Origin: Patescibacteria group bacterium
GTDB lineage: Bacteria > Patescibacteriota > Gracilibacteria > Peribacterales > Peribacteraceae
Assembly (NCBI GenBank): GCA_018818235.1
Contig: JAHISE010000068.1
Location: 1 to 14,564 of the forward strand
Length of the DNA stretch: 14,564 bases
Direction: 5' to 3'
Positions 12,763-14,564 of this stretch are shown here, piece by piece (position 1 is the first letter of the stretch; each line of letters begins with the position of its first letter). A program made the translations under genes and the position numbers. The notes under the pieces are model-generated. The model did not search any database. It was not told the DNA's origin and worked only from the letters and a program-made list of their open reading frames with translations.

Positions 12763-13641
12763 TCAAAACGGCAAATCCTCCGCTTTAATTTCCGATGAAT
12801 ATTTTACTTCGGGAACCGTTACCGGCTCACTTTCGTCTGAGATTTTCGAAGACTTGGGCTTGGCAGTGGGTGCCGGTGCGCTGCCGGACTCTGATCTTGC
12901 AGCTTCTGCCTGAACGGACTCCTGTGCGACTGCATTCTCTACACCAAGAAGTAGGAATTCATCCGCAATAATTTCGGTTGTAGTGCGTTTTGCTCCCGAT
13001 GGAGTTTCCCATCCGCGAGTCTGCACACGACCGTTAACAAATACCCTGTTTCCTTTTTTAAGAGTACTGTTGATTTCTTCCGCCTGATCTCCCCAGATAA
13101 CAACATTGTGGAATTCAACGCGCTCATTGTACTCACCTGAATTTTTGTCTTTCCATCGCTCATTTGTCGCAACGCCCAATGTAAGAACTTTCTTTCCGTT
13201 TGTTGTGGTGCGCAGTTCCGGATCACGAGTTAAGTTGCCGACAATGTCGGCACGATTAACACAGTTCAGAATGGACTTGGCACCTGCAGGCGCTTTTATT
13301 TGTCCATCCTTTGGATCAAGCATGATCATATCTAATGCGATTATTTTGGTCTTACTGCGCTTTTCCTCGGACTGCTCGTCTTCCCATGTATCGGTTTGAA
13401 GTCGTCCGGAAATAAATATTTGTGAACCGGGACGTATATATTGCGAAGCAATGTCCGCCATTGGTCCCCAAAGGGTGACCGCATGGAAACTTCTTCCGGA
13501 AAGCATTTCACCTGTGTCGGATTTGAACTTATAAGGCACGACCAGATTAAGGTCTGTGACGCTGGATCCATTTGGTGTTTGTCTGAGTGTGACAGGTTGT
13601 GTTTGGTAGCCGATGATTTGTACACGGTTGTAGGAGAACAT
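12763..13641 (-). CDS. ssb: Single-stranded DNA-binding protein with two tandem OB folds
   Basis: SSB coats single-stranded DNA in replication, recombination and repair, and recruits partners through its acidic tip. The 292-residue protein carries two SSB-type OB folds in one chain. OB1 is about 5-108 (NRVQIIGYQTQPVTLRQTPNG, 5-25; FISGRLQTDTWED, 76-88) and OB2 about 129-232 (NRADIVGNLTRDPELR, 129-144; FHNVVIWG, 177-184; VFVNGRVQTRGWE, 200-212). A flexible Pro/Ser/Ala/Glu tail (about 237-288) ends in the SSB tip EDLPF. OB2 is closer to standard bacterial SSB. Most bacterial SSBs have one OB per chain and form tetramers; two per chain is the known form in Deinococcus and Thermus, which form dimers. 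The ATG at 13641 is chosen because OB1 starts at once; 65 further in-frame codons upstream are repeat-like. No Shine-Dalgarno site. Confidence 0.93.
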   Translation of the reverse strand: MFSYNRVQIIGYQTQPVTLRQTPNGSSVTDLNLVVPYKFKSDTGEMLSGRSFHAVTLWGPMADIASQYIRPGSQIFISGRLQTDTWEDEQSEEKRSKTKIIALDMIMLDPKDGQIKAPAGAKSILNCVNRADIVGNLTRDPELRTTTNGKKVLTLGVATNERWKDKNSGEYNERVEFHNVVIWGDQAEEINSTLKKGNRVFVNGRVQTRGWETPSGAKRTTTEIIADEFLLLGVENAVAQESVQAEAARSESGSAPAPTAKPKSSKISDESEPVTVPEVKYSSEIKAEDLPF

Positions 13642-13925
13642 TTTTAAATTAGGAAAGAAAAATAAAGAAGGTTTTAGGAGCACCCATTCGCGGGTGCGGA
13701 CGAAGAAAATAAAAGGAGGTAAGGGAGGAACAAAGAGGTAAAAGATGTAAAGAAGGTACAGCGCTGTGATTTGATAATTGCTTCTTAAGACCATTAACGG
13801 CTTCCCAAGCTGAAGAGGATGACTACGAAGCTGCACAAATGTACACCCTAATATTTTTTATGCAAATGAATGAGCTTGCGGGGTGAATGTTTTAATTGAG
13901 TAATTATATTTATTGATGATGTAGT
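13642..13925. other. Non-coding region upstream of ssb with a hairpin and a 9-bp-period purine tract
   Basis: No gene is seen. A hairpin GCACCC/GGGTGC (13680-13697) lies 38 nt before the ssb ATG. Next to it, about 13711-13758, is a purine tract with roughly 9-bp period (AAAGGAGGT, AAGGGAGGA, AAAAGATGT, AAAGAAGGT), similar to the DNA encoding SecA residues 27-41. The rest, about 13760-13925, shows no recognisable structure. Confidence 0.5.
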
Positions 13926-14290
13926 TCTCTCTTCCTCTCCCCCTAGCCTCCTTGCGTCCCTCACCCCCTGGCCCCCTCTCCCCGAGTCTCCCTCTCCCCG
14001 AGTCTCCCTCTCCCGATGGGAGAGGGGAGCTCTGCTATTGGAGAAATCAAAGCTTGTTCTCTCAAATATTGAAAGAATCAGAGTTTGTTCTCTCCAATTC
14101 CTAGGTTCCCCCTCCCCCTTGCGTCCCTCTCCCCCGATGGGAGAGGGGAGCTCTGCTATTGGAGAAATCAAAGCTTGTTCTCTCCTTTTGCAGAGTTCCC
14201 CTCTCCTCCTCAAAGGAGAGGGGCTAGGGGTGAGGTCGGTTTGGAGAAGGGGCTAGGGGTGGAGGAGCTATATGGAGGAGCTAGGGGCGA
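13926..14290. repeat. GC-rich composite repeat cluster
   Basis: Built of CTCACCCC, CCCTCTCCC and GGGAGAGGGGAGCTCTG modules. It includes a 16-bp tandem, CTCTCCCCGAGTCTCC (13976-13991 and 13992-14007), two identical 52-bp copies (14012-14063 and 14133-14184), a partial third copy (AATCAGAGTTTGTTCTCTCC, 14077-14096) and a hairpin-capable end, CCCCTCTCCTCCTCAAAGGAGAGGGG (about 14198-14223) shown here only as a position range with arms CCCCTCTCC and GGAGAGGGG. The GAGAGGGGAGCTC core is also the inverted arm around copy A of the 138-bp element. Any frame through this cluster is repeat translation. Confidence 0.85.
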
Positions 14291-14326
14291 AGGACAATCT
14301 CCGCTAAAATATCCCCAACCCAACCC

Positions 14327-14564
14327 ATGCAAAAGTTCCTACATGTTCCGGTATACATAACCATGATTACATTCTGCATGGTGATGTTTATTGCCTCTGC
14401 TTTTGCCTTTGACGTTCTCGAAAAACCCGGCAACTACAATGATATTAATACGATAGTGGAAACACTGATCCCCGATTACTATGAAGATGATGAGAAAGTT
14501 CAATGCGGAGGATGGGATTTTGAAGATACTGTTGCGCCAATAGATCCACTAAGCCGTAATCCGC
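14327..14564 (+). CDS. Unknown secreted or membrane-anchored protein (N-terminal 79 residues; runs off window)
   Basis: The family is not recognised. The start has a typical Sec signal peptide: MQKFLHVPVYITMITF, a hydrophobic core to about residue 24 and a likely cleavage after ASAFA (residue 28). The mature part begins FDVLEKPGNYNDINTIVETL and is acidic (DYYEDDEK), with a single Cys near 60. TAAAAT lies at 14305-14310, 16 nt before the ATG, and no Shine-Dalgarno site is present. The frame stays open to the window edge, so length and function cannot be judged. Confidence 0.75.
   Translation, partial: MQKFLHVPVYITMITFCMVMFIASAFAFDVLEKPGNYNDINTIVETLIPDYYEDDEKVQCGGWDFEDTVAPIDPLSRNP

Noticed and set aside
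13642..13836. A 65-residue N-terminal extension of SSB
   Set aside because: It reads through a hairpin and the purine repeat tract. OB1 starts immediately after the ATG at 13641.
13765..13850. Possible tRNA-like segment on the minus strand (CAGCTTGGGAAGCC)
   Set aside because: It superficially resembles a D arm, but no acceptor stem, anticodon stem or T-arm GTTCRA could be found.
13848..14213. A 121-codon open frame on the minus strand
   Set aside because: It is a translation of the GC-rich repeat cluster (repeated GEGE and RERE stretches), with no family signal and no independent start context.

Overview
The window looks like a chromosomal segment of a small-genome bacterium, most plausibly a member of the Candidate Phyla Radiation (Patescibacteria, perhaps Peregrinibacteria-like). 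That placement is inferred from gene style and order and from the absence of Shine-Dalgarno sites; no marker in the window proves it. The standard genetic code is in use: TGA ends tsaB and ftsW, which argues against the UGA-recoded Gracilibacteria/Absconditabacteria.

Layout. Positions 1-972 (minus) hold the N-terminal 324 residues of SecA. Positions 973-1444 are non-coding and repeat-built. tsaB follows (1445-2092, minus). A plus-strand run covers 2190-10373: a family 2 glycosyltransferase, ftsW, murG, a cyclophilin-type lipoprotein, gltX, two unknown genes (the second a membrane protein) and murB. Positions 10374-10760 are again repeat-rich. A GT39/PMT-type membrane glycosyltransferase (10761-12335, minus) is divergent from a 65-residue unknown protein (12424-12621, plus), which converges on a tandem-OB single-stranded DNA-binding protein (12763-13641, minus) across a two-way terminator. 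After 685 bp of repeats, a secreted protein begins at 14327 and runs off the end.

Functionally, ftsW, murG and murB act in peptidoglycan synthesis. SecA and the cyclophilin act in export and extracytoplasmic folding. The two glycosyltransferases probably build cell-surface glycans. TsaB, GltX and SSB are housekeeping proteins.

The distinctive feature is the repeats. Most gaps carry short tandem repeats with 7-9 bp units, often as inverted arms, and some copies lie in frame inside conserved genes: tsaB and murB share an identical 27-bp tract read in opposite senses, and murG carries two related arrays. A 138-bp element with imperfect terminal inverted repeats occurs twice in opposite orientation (1149-1286 and 10457-10594) with 7 differences. 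Three perfect palindromes repeat every 28 bp at 1325-1408. Several genes have a -10-like box only 4-9 nt before the start codon and none has a Shine-Dalgarno site, which suggests leaderless transcripts are common here.
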